Assembly: GCF_006175945.1 (NCBI RefSeq)
Contig: NZ_VAJL01000001.1
Span: 992,001 to 1,056,000 of the forward strand
Length of the DNA stretch: 64,000 bases
From: Chryseobacterium mulctrae
GTDB taxonomy: Bacteria > Bacteroidota > Bacteroidia > Flavobacteriales > Weeksellaceae
Direction: 5' to 3'
The position numbers and the translations under genes were made by a program. The notes under the pieces were generated by a model. That model was not told the origin of the DNA. It saw only the letters and a list, made by a program, of their open reading frames with translations, and made no database searches. The stretch's first letter is position 1, and each line of letters begins with the position of its first letter. Below, in pieces: positions 9,415 through 19,859 of this stretch.

Positions 9415-11166
9415 ATGAAAACATTAAAATTATTCAACGCTGTATTGGCAAGAAAATCTAATGAAAAGCCATTTATTTCAGATGAAGGTTTTATCATTGA
9501 GTCTGATGCACTTTGGGCTAAAAAAGAAATTATTTCTTATTATTCAAAAGAAAAACTAAATGGAAATGATTTAAACAAAACCTTTCATAAATCGTGGCAG
9601 AAAATTAAAGAAAGCTCTAGAATTGAATTATTAATCGAACAAATCAATCATTATATTTCAACGTATGGAAGTGATTTTCAAAATGAAATTTATATTCCTA
9701 AAGAAGTGTTGAATGTTCCTGATTTGAAGTTAACTTTTAAAGTAATTAAAGCCTATACTCAAGAAGAAATGCAGGAAAAATGTCTTTCTCTTTTGAAATC
9801 AGGTATTGCTTTGAAAGAAGAAACAATTGATGATTTGCTTTATATTTTGCATACCGAACTGGAATATGATTTTACAGGAAAAGAAAATATCCGAAACAAA
9901 GAAGCGGTGATAAAAATTGCCGACCGATACGATATTTATCCTGAAAATCCCGTTGAATTTTTCCGTTATGTAATTTATAAAACAACCCGAACAACGCTTT
10001 TAATCAAAAGCAATGACTTAATAGATGATATCAAGAAAAGTAAATTTAATCCAACTTATCTGTTTGAAAACTTCGGGTTGGAAAAAATGGCAGAGATCTT
10101 TAACCGATTCAAACCTTTGTTTTTAGCTTATAAAAACAGAGCACCAAAAACGATTAATAAAATTTCAAAACTGTCAAAAGTTTACCATCAACCATTAATC
10201 TCAAATCCTTTGAATAATGCTACAAATATTTTGCTGGAAAACAGTGATTTACATTGGCTGGAAAATGCTACGCCTTTTGCTTTGTTTAAAGCTTTATCGG
10301 CTTGTTATTCCAGAATATATGGTCAGAATACTTTTGTATACAGAATAAGAAACGGAAAATCTTGGACAAAAAGAGGAACTGCTACTTCTGTGAATGAATT
10401 AAACTATGATTTTATCTTAAATTATTTAAAATCAAAATATAATCTTTCTGAAAAGAAATTCTATTTCCCTAAAGATGTCGCATTTGGTTTACCTACTTCT
10501 GAGAAAATGTTTGTTGGAAATATTCCGACCGGAACGAGATTTTATGGAGAAAGACTGGCTGTCGGAATTTACTGGGAAGATGCTTGGGGAGCAAATGACC
10601 TTGACCTTTCCGGATTGAATATTGCCGGAAAAATCGGGTGGAATGCAGCTTATAATCAAGATAATGGGCAGTTGATGTATTCCGGAGATATGACTTCTGC
10701 TCCAAATGGTGCTGTAGAATATCTTTATGCCAACAAATATTTAAATACTCTAACGCTTGTAATGAATAGTGTTTTCTCGGGAGATGCTAATTGTGGTTAT
10801 AAAATCGTTATCGGAAAAGGAGATGATATTTCTTACGATTATATGATGAATCCTAACAATCTTTTTGCGGAAGCTAAGTGTAATTCGGTTCAAAAACAAA
10901 CGATTTTAGGTATGCTACTTCCAAAAGATGGAAAACAATGTTTCGTCTTATTGAATTTCGGAGCTGGAAACTCTCATGTTTCAGGAACTTCCGAAGTTTC
11001 TACAATGGCGACGAATGCACTGTATCAGCAATGGTATGAATTGATTTCTTTCAATCATTTGATAGAAAAACTGGGCGCAATCATCACTTCAGAAAAAGAA
11101 GAAGCAGACTTTGATTTCTCTTTAGAAACCTTGGAAAAAGATAGTTTTACCAAAATTTTCAAATAA
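9415..11166 (+). CDS. RtcB-linked protein of unknown function, 583 aa
   Basis: Not recognised as a whole. Residues 1 to about 340 are alpha-helical and charged (e.g. LLIEQINHYISTYGSDF, EEMQEKCLSLLKSGI), loosely like the helical repeats of RNA-binding TROVE/Ro60 proteins, but no von Willebrand A metal-site motif (DxSxS) is present. The C-terminal part, from about residue 365, looks like a beta-sandwich: GIYWEDAWGANDLDLSGLNI (D395, D397), KIGWNAAY and YSGDMTSAPNGAVEYLY. The D-L-D-L-S plus S-G-D-M-T pattern recalls calcium-binding TerD-type domains, at low confidence. No signal peptide is visible, so it is probably cytoplasmic. The start follows an A-rich leader directly after the three-hairpin array. 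Its position behind rtcB and the tRNA-like RNA suggests a role in the same RNA-damage response, perhaps binding the tRNA-like RNA. Confidence 0.7.
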   Translation: MKTLKLFNAVLARKSNEKPFISDEGFIIESDALWAKKEIISYYSKEKLNGNDLNKTFHKSWQKIKESSRIELLIEQINHYISTYGSDFQNEIYIPKEVLNVPDLKLTFKVIKAYTQEEMQEKCLSLLKSGIALKEETIDDLLYILHTELEYDFTGKENIRNKEAVIKIADRYDIYPENPVEFFRYVIYKTTRTTLLIKSNDLIDDIKKSKFNPTYLFENFGLEKMAEIFNRFKPLFLAYKNRAPKTINKISKLSKVYHQPLISNPLNNATNILLENSDLHWLENATPFALFKALSACYSRIYGQNTFVYRIRNGKSWTKRGTATSVNELNYDFILNYLKSKYNLSEKKFYFPKDVAFGLPTSEKMFVGNIPTGTRFYGERLAVGIYWEDAWGANDLDLSGLNIAGKIGWNAAYNQDNGQLMYSGDMTSAPNGAVEYLYANKYLNTLTLVMNSVFSGDANCGYKIVIGKGDDISYDYMMNPNNLFAEAKCNSVQKQTILGMLLPKDGKQCFVLLNFGAGNSHVSGTSEVSTMATNALYQQWYELISFNHLIEKLGAIITSEKEEADFDFSLETLEKDSFTKIFK

Positions 11167-11330
11167 TATTTAGCTGTCATTTTGAGTGAAAAATCTTGAA
11201 ATGATGGCTTGTTTTAAAAATCATTATTTTTATCTTCAATAAAATCTTTGTGAATTAAAAACGGAATGAATTAAAACACTTTGCGTCTTTGCGTTTCACC
11301 AAAGAACCCAACATTAGAGTTTGATTTTTT

Positions 11331-11405
11331 TCTCTCGCAGATTTAGCAAATTAAGCAGATTTTATAAATGTAATTATCGGTGAAATCAAACTAATCTGCG
11401 AGAGA
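11331..11405. repeat. Inverted repeat, 13-bp arms
   Basis: TCTCTCGCAGATT (11331-11343) and AATCTGCGAGAGA (11393-11405) are perfect reverse complements; TTTGATTT and AAATCAAA lie beside them. A nearby CTTTGCGTCTTTGCG stretch (11279-11294) recurs in similar form at 13989-14000. These are dispersed intergenic repeats. The palindrome lies at the convergent end of the 583-aa gene and the cob genes and may serve as a bidirectional terminator. Confidence 0.75.
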
Positions 11406-11406
11406 A

Positions 11407-11961
11407 TTATATATTAATATTCTTAATTGAAATCAAACCACTTTTCACATCAATTACAGTTCTTTTTCCATAATCAATCTGAAGATTAAACATATTCTCC
11501 AAAGGGAATTTGAGAATAGACTGAAGGATTAATCGAATGACTCCGGCATGAGTGACAATTAAAATTTTGTTGATGTCTTTTTTAGAAAGCAGTTCATTCC
11601 AAAACTCAGAAACACGATTTTGCATTTCTAATAAATTTTCACCATTTGTTGCTTTTACATTGATAAAATCTTCATACCAAGGATTAATTTCTTCTTTCGG
11701 AATTTCTGTCCATTTTTTCATTTCCCAGTCTCCGAAATTCATTTCTTTAATTCTTTCATCAGTTTGATAATGAAACTGAAAATATTTTGCCAATAATTGG
11801 CATCGTTGAGACGGACTCGAAATAATTAAGTCAAAATCTGAATCAATTTGAATCGATTTAAAATCTTCAACATAATTTTTACGCAAAGACATTTCGGCAA
11901 ATCCATAACACAGATTATCCGGATTTTCAACGGCAGTATGACGAATTAAATGAATTTCCAT
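11407..11961 (-). CDS. cobC: Histidine phosphatase, probable alpha-ribazole phosphatase
   Basis: 184 residues with the phosphoglycerate-mutase-like signature LIRHTAVENPDNLCYG at the N-terminus (RHT in place of RHG, usual for CobC), a second catalytic segment MNFGDWEMKKW and the late His in ILIVTHAGVIRLIL. The gene overlaps the end of cobS by 16 bp and is third in the cobT-cobS-cobC order, which supports alpha-ribazole-5'-phosphate dephosphorylation in assembly of the B12 lower ligand. Without that context it would only be a generic histidine phosphatase. Confidence 0.85.
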   Translation of the reverse strand: MEIHLIRHTAVENPDNLCYGFAEMSLRKNYVEDFKSIQIDSDFDLIISSPSQRCQLLAKYFQFHYQTDERIKEMNFGDWEMKKWTEIPKEEINPWYEDFINVKATNGENLLEMQNRVSEFWNELLSKKDINKILIVTHAGVIRLILQSILKFPLENMFNLQIDYGKRTVIDVKSGLISIKNINI

Positions 11962-12728
11962 ACGATAATTGTCCCTAAATAAAGTAAAACTTCACAAACC
12001 TGCTGCACCGTTCCCAAACAATCACCTGTATATCCACCAATGTGTTTTTTGAAATACCAACCCAAATATATTTTTCCGGTATACGCAAAAAGCAACGCAA
12101 AAATCAATCGCCAATCGGGAATTAAAGAAAAAGCCAATAAAACAGCCATAAAACTGATGGATAAAGACTTTCCGTCTAATGCTTTATTCGCCAATGGTTT
12201 TGATTTGCTCACATCAATATCTGTAACGTATTGATGCGTATAAATCATTGTTCCTGCAATAAATCGGCTTGAAGTATGGGCAAAAATAATAATGGCAAAG
12301 GTTTTCATTACATCTAAAGTTCCCAATTCTTTAATGCTTAAAAATTTTAGAGCAAACAACAAAATAATTCCAATCGCACCATAAGCTCCGACACGACTGT
12401 CTTTCATAATGGTCATTATTCTTTCCTTGCCATAACCACCACCAAAACTGTCACAGACATCAGTAAAACCATCTTCGTGAAAAGCCCCGGTCAACAAAAC
12501 ACTTGCGCTCATCATCAAAACAATGGCAATTTCTAAATTGAAAAGCTGAAAAGAGCCATATAAAACAACCGCATTAATCAACCCAACCAACAATCCAACC
12601 CAGGCAAAATACTTTTGAGATTGGTTCATAATTTCATTGGAATACGGAATTTTAAAAGGAACCGGAATTCTTGTAAAAAACATCAGCGCCGTTGCGAAAT
12701 AAATCAGTTCATTCTTTACAGCCTTCAT
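11946..12728 (-). CDS. cobS: Adenosylcobinamide-GDP ribazoletransferase
   Basis: 260 residues, hydrophobic throughout with about six membrane segments. It shows typical CobS motifs: FFTRIPVP near the N-terminus, GAFHEDGFTDVCDSFGGGYGKERIMTIMKDSRVGAYG in the first half, and GGYTGDCLGTVQQVCEVLLYL at the end. It joins adenosylcobinamide-GDP to alpha-ribazole to make adenosylcobalamin. The start directly abuts the cobT stop, indicating an operon with coupled translation. Confidence 0.94.
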   Translation of the reverse strand: MKAVKNELIYFATALMFFTRIPVPFKIPYSNEIMNQSQKYFAWVGLLVGLINAVVLYGSFQLFNLEIAIVLMMSASVLLTGAFHEDGFTDVCDSFGGGYGKERIMTIMKDSRVGAYGAIGIILLFALKFLSIKELGTLDVMKTFAIIIFAHTSSRFIAGTMIYTHQYVTDIDVSKSKPLANKALDGKSLSISFMAVLLAFSLIPDWRLIFALLFAYTGKIYLGWYFKKHIGGYTGDCLGTVQQVCEVLLYLGTIIVWKFI

Positions 12729-14876
<2,148 letters not shown>

Positions 14877-14893
14877 GAAAAAATATAAACTGC

Positions 14894-15625
14894 ATGAAAA
14901 ATATAATAGCTCTATCTCCAATGTACACGGAAGACAGCAATAACCTGAAAAAAGCATCGCTCAATTCACCATACGAATTGAACCGTTTTAATGCAAAATG
15001 GAACGTTCCTGAAGAATTTCGAGCAGATGTGATTGCAGTATATGGCGAAGATATTTATGCAGAAATTGTTGCTGAACAATGTAATTTAACGTTAACAAAG
15101 CCTGATGATAATTGGCTTTCAAAGATTTCGGAAGAATTTATCAAACGTAAAATTTCTTACGGGCAATTGAAGGATTTTGTACATGAAGAAAATATTTTCA
15201 TTAAATGTTCTGATTTTAAAAGTTTCAAAGCCGGAGTTTTCGATAAAGTCACCAATATCAAAGGTTTTGATTCTTTAGATTTAGACATTACCGTTTTTAC
15301 TTCACAAGTTGTGGAATGGGAACTTGAAGTAAGATGTTTTGTTCTAAACAATGAAATAAAAACTTATTCTTCTTATTGGCGAAATAATGCTTTTGACACC
15401 AACCTGCTTTCTGAAACGGAACAAAAAGATTTATTTGAGTTTTTCAAAAATTTCATTCAACAATATTCTGAAACACTACCCAAAGCAATTGTTTTAGATT
15501 TTGGAACAATCAAAGGAAAAGGCTGGGCTCTGATTGAAGCAAATCCGGCTTGGTGTTCTGGTTTGTATGCTTGTGACGCAGAGAAGGCTTTGGAAGTAAT
15601 TGTTGAGAGTTGTGTGAAAAATTAA
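14894..15625 (+). CDS. R2K-clade ATP-grasp domain protein (DUF4343-like)
   Basis: 243 residues. A divergent ATP-grasp pattern is visible: a Lys in NIFIKCSDFKSFKAG (about 101-113), E-L-E-V-R in VEWELEVRCFVL (about 140-151), and the metal-binding end AIVLDFGTIKGKGWALIEANPAWCSGLY with D202, E215 and N217. This matches the R2K family-3 type (formerly DUF4343), predicted to modify proteins or RNA-linked targets by forming an amide or similar bond; the substrate is unknown. It is probably co-transcribed with the preceding rlaP gene, and a terminator follows 16 bp after the stop. Confidence 0.72.
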   Translation: MKNIIALSPMYTEDSNNLKKASLNSPYELNRFNAKWNVPEEFRADVIAVYGEDIYAEIVAEQCNLTLTKPDDNWLSKISEEFIKRKISYGQLKDFVHEENIFIKCSDFKSFKAGVFDKVTNIKGFDSLDLDITVFTSQVVEWELEVRCFVLNNEIKTYSSYWRNNAFDTNLLSETEQKDLFEFFKNFIQQYSETLPKAIVLDFGTIKGKGWALIEANPAWCSGLYACDAEKALEVIVESCVKN

Positions 15626-15640
15626 GGTTAATTAAATTAT

Positions 15641-15669
15641 AAAAGTTCCTTACTCAAAAGGAACTTTTT
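15641..15669 (+). terminator. Intrinsic terminator after the rlaP/ATP-grasp pair
   Basis: AAAAGTTCCTT (15641-15651) pairs with AAGGAACTTTT (15658-15668) over 11 bp, followed by TTACTATC. It marks the end of the first two-gene unit. Confidence 0.85.
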
Positions 15670-15696
15670 ACTATCATTGCTACAAAAACAGAAATC

Positions 15697-16329
15697 ATGG
15701 AAACAGAAAATATCATCAAACTTTTACAAAAGCATAAACAAAATCAAAAAACTGATTCCCATCTCAATACGAAAAATACATCTCAATTCTCATACATAAA
15801 ACTGAATTATGATATTGATTTACCTTGGGAAATAATATATTTCTATAGCCATTTCAATATTGAGGATGATGTTATCAATTCTATTTTATATAATAATTTT
15901 AGAAGCATAAAAATATTTTATAATAAAATATTTATTGAGTATTGTGTGGAAAAATGGATAACACAATTTAATGAAGATGATACTGAAAATAGTTTAGAAA
16001 ATATTTTAGAAGAAGCAAGTTATAATTTCAATTTAAAAAACAATGCTTTTGAAGGAGGCAAAGATGAAAATTTCATGCAAAAATGTTTTATTGAATTGAA
16101 TTCAGATTCGGATTTTTGTTTTTCAATAGGACTTGATGTTACTTCCGATTGTGGTGGAACTGTATATTTCTTAATCAATGGTGAAAAATCCGGTCATTTA
16201 ACTACCGATTTTGGACATGAACAAATTAATCATGGAGGAATGCAACTTTATTACAGTCCTTTAGAGGAGAAAAACACATGGCATTGCTTAAAAATGTATG
16301 AAGAATTAATTATTAATTCTTTGAAATAA
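15697..16329 (+). CDS. Hypothetical protein, possibly SUKH/SMI1-like
   Basis: 210 residues, more AT-rich and asparagine-rich than its neighbours, hinting at separate acquisition. The segment KLNYDIDLPWEIIYFYSHFN and the later DSDFCFSIGLDVTSDCGGTVYFLINGEKSGHLTTDF recall SUKH/SMI1-KNR4 domains (immunity or binding modules), but the match is weak and by eye. No signal peptide. It starts 27 bp after the preceding terminator and is followed 14 bp later by the primase-like gene, so it may head the second sub-operon. Confidence 0.55.
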   Translation: METENIIKLLQKHKQNQKTDSHLNTKNTSQFSYIKLNYDIDLPWEIIYFYSHFNIEDDVINSILYNNFRSIKIFYNKIFIEYCVEKWITQFNEDDTENSLENILEEASYNFNLKNNAFEGGKDENFMQKCFIELNSDSDFCFSIGLDVTSDCGGTVYFLINGEKSGHLTTDFGHEQINHGGMQLYYSPLEEKNTWHCLKMYEELIINSLK

Positions 16330-16343
16330 ATTTATAAAACCAA

Positions 16344-17054
16344 ATGAACTACAAAATTATATTCAACGATGAAAAGCTGCAACAATTCATCGACTGGCTG
16401 CCCGATTTATTACCGAACGAACAATATTATGTTGCGCTTTTGGCAAGAAAAAAATATAATCCGGAAACTGGTTTGAAGGCAGACAAAGCGCAGTTAAAAC
16501 GATTTACATCAACAAAAGAAAGACTTTTGCAGAAAATCAAACAGCTTGAACTTCCTTTAGGGTTATACGAATCCGGAAACGCTACAGTTTCTCAAGATAA
16601 TCTGGCAATTTATATTACACCTAATCCTCGAGATTTACATAAAGCTTCTTTATTTTTATTGAAAGAAATTTCGGAAAAACTGATTCGGAACGATAGTGCT
16701 ATTCATCCTCATACATTAGCTTTAAATTTAATTCAGACTACAGCTTCAAGAAAAATCTTCTTTGATCTGGATATTGATTTCACGATTAATGATCATCAGA
16801 AAGCAATTGAAAAATTCAAAGCAGATATTTCAGATTGCATTAATGCTGATTGCCTTATTTTTATCAAAACAAACGGCGGATTACATTGCTTAATTAATTT
16901 GCAGAATATTGAAACAAAATATCAGAAAACTTGGCATCCAAAAGTTTCACAGCTTACCTGCAATGAATATGAAGTTACGATGAATGGAGATAATGTTCTT
17001 CCAATTGTTGGATGTATTCAGGGAATTGATTTTTCACCATATTTTTTAGATTAA
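16344..17054 (+). CDS. Primase-fold (AEP-like) protein
   Basis: 236 residues. The N-terminal half (KADKAQLKRFTSTKERLLQKIKQLEL and on) is helical and lacks a recognised domain. The second half has archaeo-eukaryotic primase (AEP) hallmarks: RKIFFDLDIDFTI with D141, D143 and D145 as metal ligands, then IFIKTNGGLHCLINL with the G-x-H motif (H181), and a late IQGIDFS that could supply the third acidic residue. It is short for a working primase, so a dedicated RNA or DNA end-extending enzyme is more likely. It lies 7 bp upstream of the second rlaP gene. The AEP call rests on motif spacing, not on a profile search. Confidence 0.6.
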   Translation: MNYKIIFNDEKLQQFIDWLPDLLPNEQYYVALLARKKYNPETGLKADKAQLKRFTSTKERLLQKIKQLELPLGLYESGNATVSQDNLAIYITPNPRDLHKASLFLLKEISEKLIRNDSAIHPHTLALNLIQTTASRKIFFDLDIDFTINDHQKAIEKFKADISDCINADCLIFIKTNGGLHCLINLQNIETKYQKTWHPKVSQLTCNEYEVTMNGDNVLPIVGCIQGIDFSPYFLD

Positions 17055-17061
17055 ACAAATT

Positions 17062-18117
17062 ATGACCATCCAAGACTTAAAATCCCGCAACCTCATCCTC
17101 TTCCAATCCATCTCCGGAAGCCGCTCTTTCGGACTCGCTACGGAAAACTCAGATACAGATATTCGGGGAGTGTATTATTTACCGAAAGAAGATTTTTTTG
17201 GTTTAAACTATATTCCTCAGATTTCTAATGAGACGAATGATATTACGTATTATGAGATTGGAAGATTTGTAGAATTATTGCAGAAAAACAATCCGAATAT
17301 TCTGGAAATCTTGGTAAGTCCGGAAGATTGTATTCAACATAAAAACCCGTTGATGGATTTACTGAAGCCTGAAGATTTTCTTTCCAAATTATGCAAAGAT
17401 ACTTTTGCAGGATATGCGATTTCACAAATCAAAAAAGCAAAAGGACTCAACAAAAAGATATTGAATCCGATTGATAAAGAAAGAAAATCGATTCTTGATT
17501 TCTGTTATATTTTAGAAAATAACAGCTCTGTTCCGTTGAAAAAATGGTTGCAAAAAAGTGGTTTAATTCAGGAAAAATGTGGATTAGTCAACATCGACAA
17601 TACCAAAGGAATGTTTGCGCTTTTCTACGATGAATCAGGAGATTTAAACTACAAAGGAATTTTTCAAAATGAAGAAGCCAATCAGGTTTCCGTTTCATCC
17701 GTTCCGAAAGGTGAACGATCTTTGGCGTTTATGTTTTGTAATCTCGACGCCTACTCTACTTATTGCAAAGATTACCGTGACTATTGGAAGTGGGTTTCAG
17801 AGAGAAATGAAGACCGTTATAATGTCAATCAAAATCATGGACAAAATTACGACAGCAAAAATATGATGCACACTATTCGGTTATTGCAGTCTTGTGAACA
17901 GATTTTCAAAACCGGTTCGTTACAAATTCGGGTAGAAAACCGGGACGAATTGTTAGACATCAAAGCCGGAAACTGGTCGTATAAAAATGTAATGAATAAA
18001 GCTGAAGTACTGATTAAATCAATCGAACATCATCATTCAAAGTCTAATCTTCCGGACACACCGGATTTGGAAAAGACAACCAGAATTTTAGTAGAAATAA
18101 GAAATTCTTTATACTGA
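17062..18117 (+). CDS. Second RlaP-type nucleotidyltransferase
   Basis: 351 residues, about 100 longer than the first copy. The catalytic motif FQSISGSRSFGLATENSDTDIRGVYYLP has GS at 19-20 and metal ligands D31 and D33. The helical C-terminal part has KMMHTIRLLQSCEQIFKTGSLQIRVENRDELLDIKAGNWSYK in its last third, typical of larger RlaP/COG3541-like members. The two copies are clearly divergent and not a recent duplication. It ends the operon, and a strong bidirectional terminator follows. It probably acts on RNA ends in the same pathway as the gene at 14127. Confidence 0.8.
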   Translation: MTIQDLKSRNLILFQSISGSRSFGLATENSDTDIRGVYYLPKEDFFGLNYIPQISNETNDITYYEIGRFVELLQKNNPNILEILVSPEDCIQHKNPLMDLLKPEDFLSKLCKDTFAGYAISQIKKAKGLNKKILNPIDKERKSILDFCYILENNSSVPLKKWLQKSGLIQEKCGLVNIDNTKGMFALFYDESGDLNYKGIFQNEEANQVSVSSVPKGERSLAFMFCNLDAYSTYCKDYRDYWKWVSERNEDRYNVNQNHGQNYDSKNMMHTIRLLQSCEQIFKTGSLQIRVENRDELLDIKAGNWSYKNVMNKAEVLIKSIEHHHSKSNLPDTPDLEKTTRILVEIRNSLY

Positions 18118-18130
18118 ATTAAAAAAACAA

Positions 18131-18155
18131 AAAAGGCTCCGATTCGGAGCCTTTT
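18131..18155. terminator. Bidirectional terminator
   Basis: AAAAGGCTCC (18131-18140) and GGAGCCTTTT (18146-18155) form a perfect 10-bp stem flanked by A and T runs. It separates the RlaP operon from the convergent cold-shock gene. Confidence 0.92.
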
Positions 18156-18197
18156 ATATGATATTATCTATCGAGTTTCAATACCAAAACCGCATGA

Positions 18198-18632
18198 TTA
18201 CTTAACCATTCTGATTTCTACGGCAACAAAACCTTTCGGAGATTTCTCTTTTTCGAAAGATACTTTATTTCCTTTTTTGATAGGTTCCATACAGTTGTTA
18301 CTGTGGAAGAAAACATTTTCTTTAGAACCGTCTTCTGTAATAAAACCATAACCTTTTTCACTGAAAAATGTTACAATTCCTGTTTTTACCAATTCTTCAG
18401 CTTCAATAGGAGCTGCACCCAATTGGATATTGTTGATATCAAACTCTTCAACATTGCTGTTGTCTGGTGGTGTAGAAGTCAACTGACCATTTGCATCAAC
18501 ATACATGATCATGTCATCAAGACCTTTACCTTTGTTGTTGACTGTTTTACGCTCTTCTCTTTTCTGAGCTTTTTCTTTTGCTTTCTGAACTTTTTTCTTG
18601 AAATTTTCTTTTTTTGAGAAAGAATCCGCCAT
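18198..18632 (-). CDS. Cold-shock domain protein with N-terminal extension
   Basis: 144 residues. The last 65 form a CspA-type domain: TGIVTFFSEKGYGFITEDGSKENVFFHSNNC carries the RNP1-like (KGYGFI) and RNP2-like (VFFH) nucleic-acid-binding motifs. The first 80 residues are unusual: a lysine/glutamate-rich start (SKKENFKKKVQKAKEKAQKREERK) and a linker. This is a recurring architecture in Flavobacteriia; the protein likely binds RNA. Its upstream region is exceptionally long (about 740 bp), which could hold a long regulatory 5' UTR as in other cold-shock genes. Confidence 0.9.
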   Translation of the reverse strand: MADSFSKKENFKKKVQKAKEKAQKREERKTVNNKGKGLDDMIMYVDANGQLTSTPPDNSNVEEFDINNIQLGAAPIEAEELVKTGIVTFFSEKGYGFITEDGSKENVFFHSNNCMEPIKKGNKVSFEKEKSPKGFVAVEIRMVK

Positions 18633-19367
18633 ATATTGTATAAAATTTATTTGTTACGTGCTGATTGTTAAAGATAAAACTTCTTTTTGAAATCTATCTT
18701 ATTATAACCAAATACTTTTCCCGATTAAATCAGAAAGGTATTATAGTTTTTCAGTAATAATAAAAGATTGCCGACACAAGTATTTTCTGAGGAATAAATT
18801 GAGGCATCTGAAATGTGAAAACTGAGAGAAAAATAAATGTTTTAAACTTTGTCTGAAACAAAAGCTTGAAAACCTTTCTATTAATTGCTTTTGCAAATAT
18901 ACGATAAATATTATTGGGATTTATGCTAAATCTAACTTTTTCATATTCAATAATTTATAAAGTCCTTTTTTCTTCATTAAAATACTGCTTCGTACATGAC
19001 TTTTTTTTCGCCAATAAAAGATTCAAGTAGATTCTATGATGCTTAAGTAATTCAAAAGTTTACCAAGAAAATTGATAACTCAGTTTCTTTTACATTTTGT
19101 AAACTTTTGAACTTCTATCTTTTAATTATTTCTTTTGCACCTTTTTCGGTAAAATATTTTTGCTGAGAAAATAATAATTAAACTCGTTATGCATTTTGAA
19201 TCCTGTCTTTCAAAAATATGTAAAATGCCTTTGTATAACTTGAAAACAATCAGATTTTAAAATCCGTTTTATGACTTTTCGTTCAACGAAATATAATTAT
19301 TAAAAAAGGATATTCATAAAATATTTCTTTCAGGTTGTAACAAATAAATAAATCAAACAACCAATTA
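18633..19367. other. Long AT-rich intergenic region
   Basis: About 735 bp between divergent genes, with no convincing frame and no tRNA-like or repeat structure. It should contain the promoter and leader of the cold-shock gene on the minus strand and the promoter of the MarR gene on the plus strand. Confidence 0.5.
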
Positions 19368-19381
19368 ATTGATATATCAAT
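19368..19381. promoter_or_regulatory. 14-bp palindrome, candidate MarR operator
   Basis: ATTGATATATCAAT is a perfect 14-bp palindrome 31 bp before the MarR start codon, with a partial repeat (AATTGATAA) just after it. MarR proteins usually bind such palindromes in their own promoters. Confidence 0.6.
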
Positions 19382-19412
19382 AATTGATAAGTCATTATTA
19401 AAACAATTCATT

Positions 19413-19853
19413 ATGGAAAAATTAGATTCAATTATATTTTACAATATCGATAAAGCAATCAGAGCATACAGAAATTATGCTCAAAGACAACTTAAACTTC
19501 ATGGTTTTACCATAACAGTCGACCAATGGCTGATTATAAAAGCGATCCTTGAAAACCCCGGAATCACTCAGAATGAACTTGGAGATCTGGTTTTTAAAGA
19601 CAATGCATCGGTAACAAGAATAATCGATTTGCTGGTAAAATCTCAATATATCATTAGAAGTGTACACTCTGAAGACCGAAGGAAAACCAATCTTGAAGTA
19701 ACAGATAAAGGTCTGAAAACCATTAAAGAAGTTCAGAAAATAGTAGAACAAAACAGGAAAATCGCTTTGGAAGGAGTTTCTAAAGAAGAATTGCAAATCA
19801 TGAACAATGCATTATTAAAAATTTCACAAAACACAATTAACACCAAAAAATAA
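19413..19853 (+). CDS. MarR family transcriptional regulator
   Basis: 146 residues with a winged-helix core: LTVDQWL-like TITVDQWLIIKAILENPGITQNELG, then DNASVTRIIDLLVKSQYIIRSV as recognition helix and HSEDRRKTNLEVTDKGLKTI as the wing. MarR proteins are dimeric repressors that release DNA on binding small molecules. The stop lies only 6 bp before the TonB-dependent receptor, so it probably co-regulates that gene and itself through the palindrome at 19368-19381. Confidence 0.92.
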   Translation: MEKLDSIIFYNIDKAIRAYRNYAQRQLKLHGFTITVDQWLIIKAILENPGITQNELGDLVFKDNASVTRIIDLLVKSQYIIRSVHSEDRRKTNLEVTDKGLKTIKEVQKIVEQNRKIALEGVSKEELQIMNNALLKISQNTINTKK

Positions 19854-19859
19854 AACACC

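Noticed and set aside
9415..11166. Ro60/TROVE protein
   Set aside because: The helical N-terminus is suggestive, but the von Willebrand A MIDAS motif is absent and the C-terminal domain looks different.
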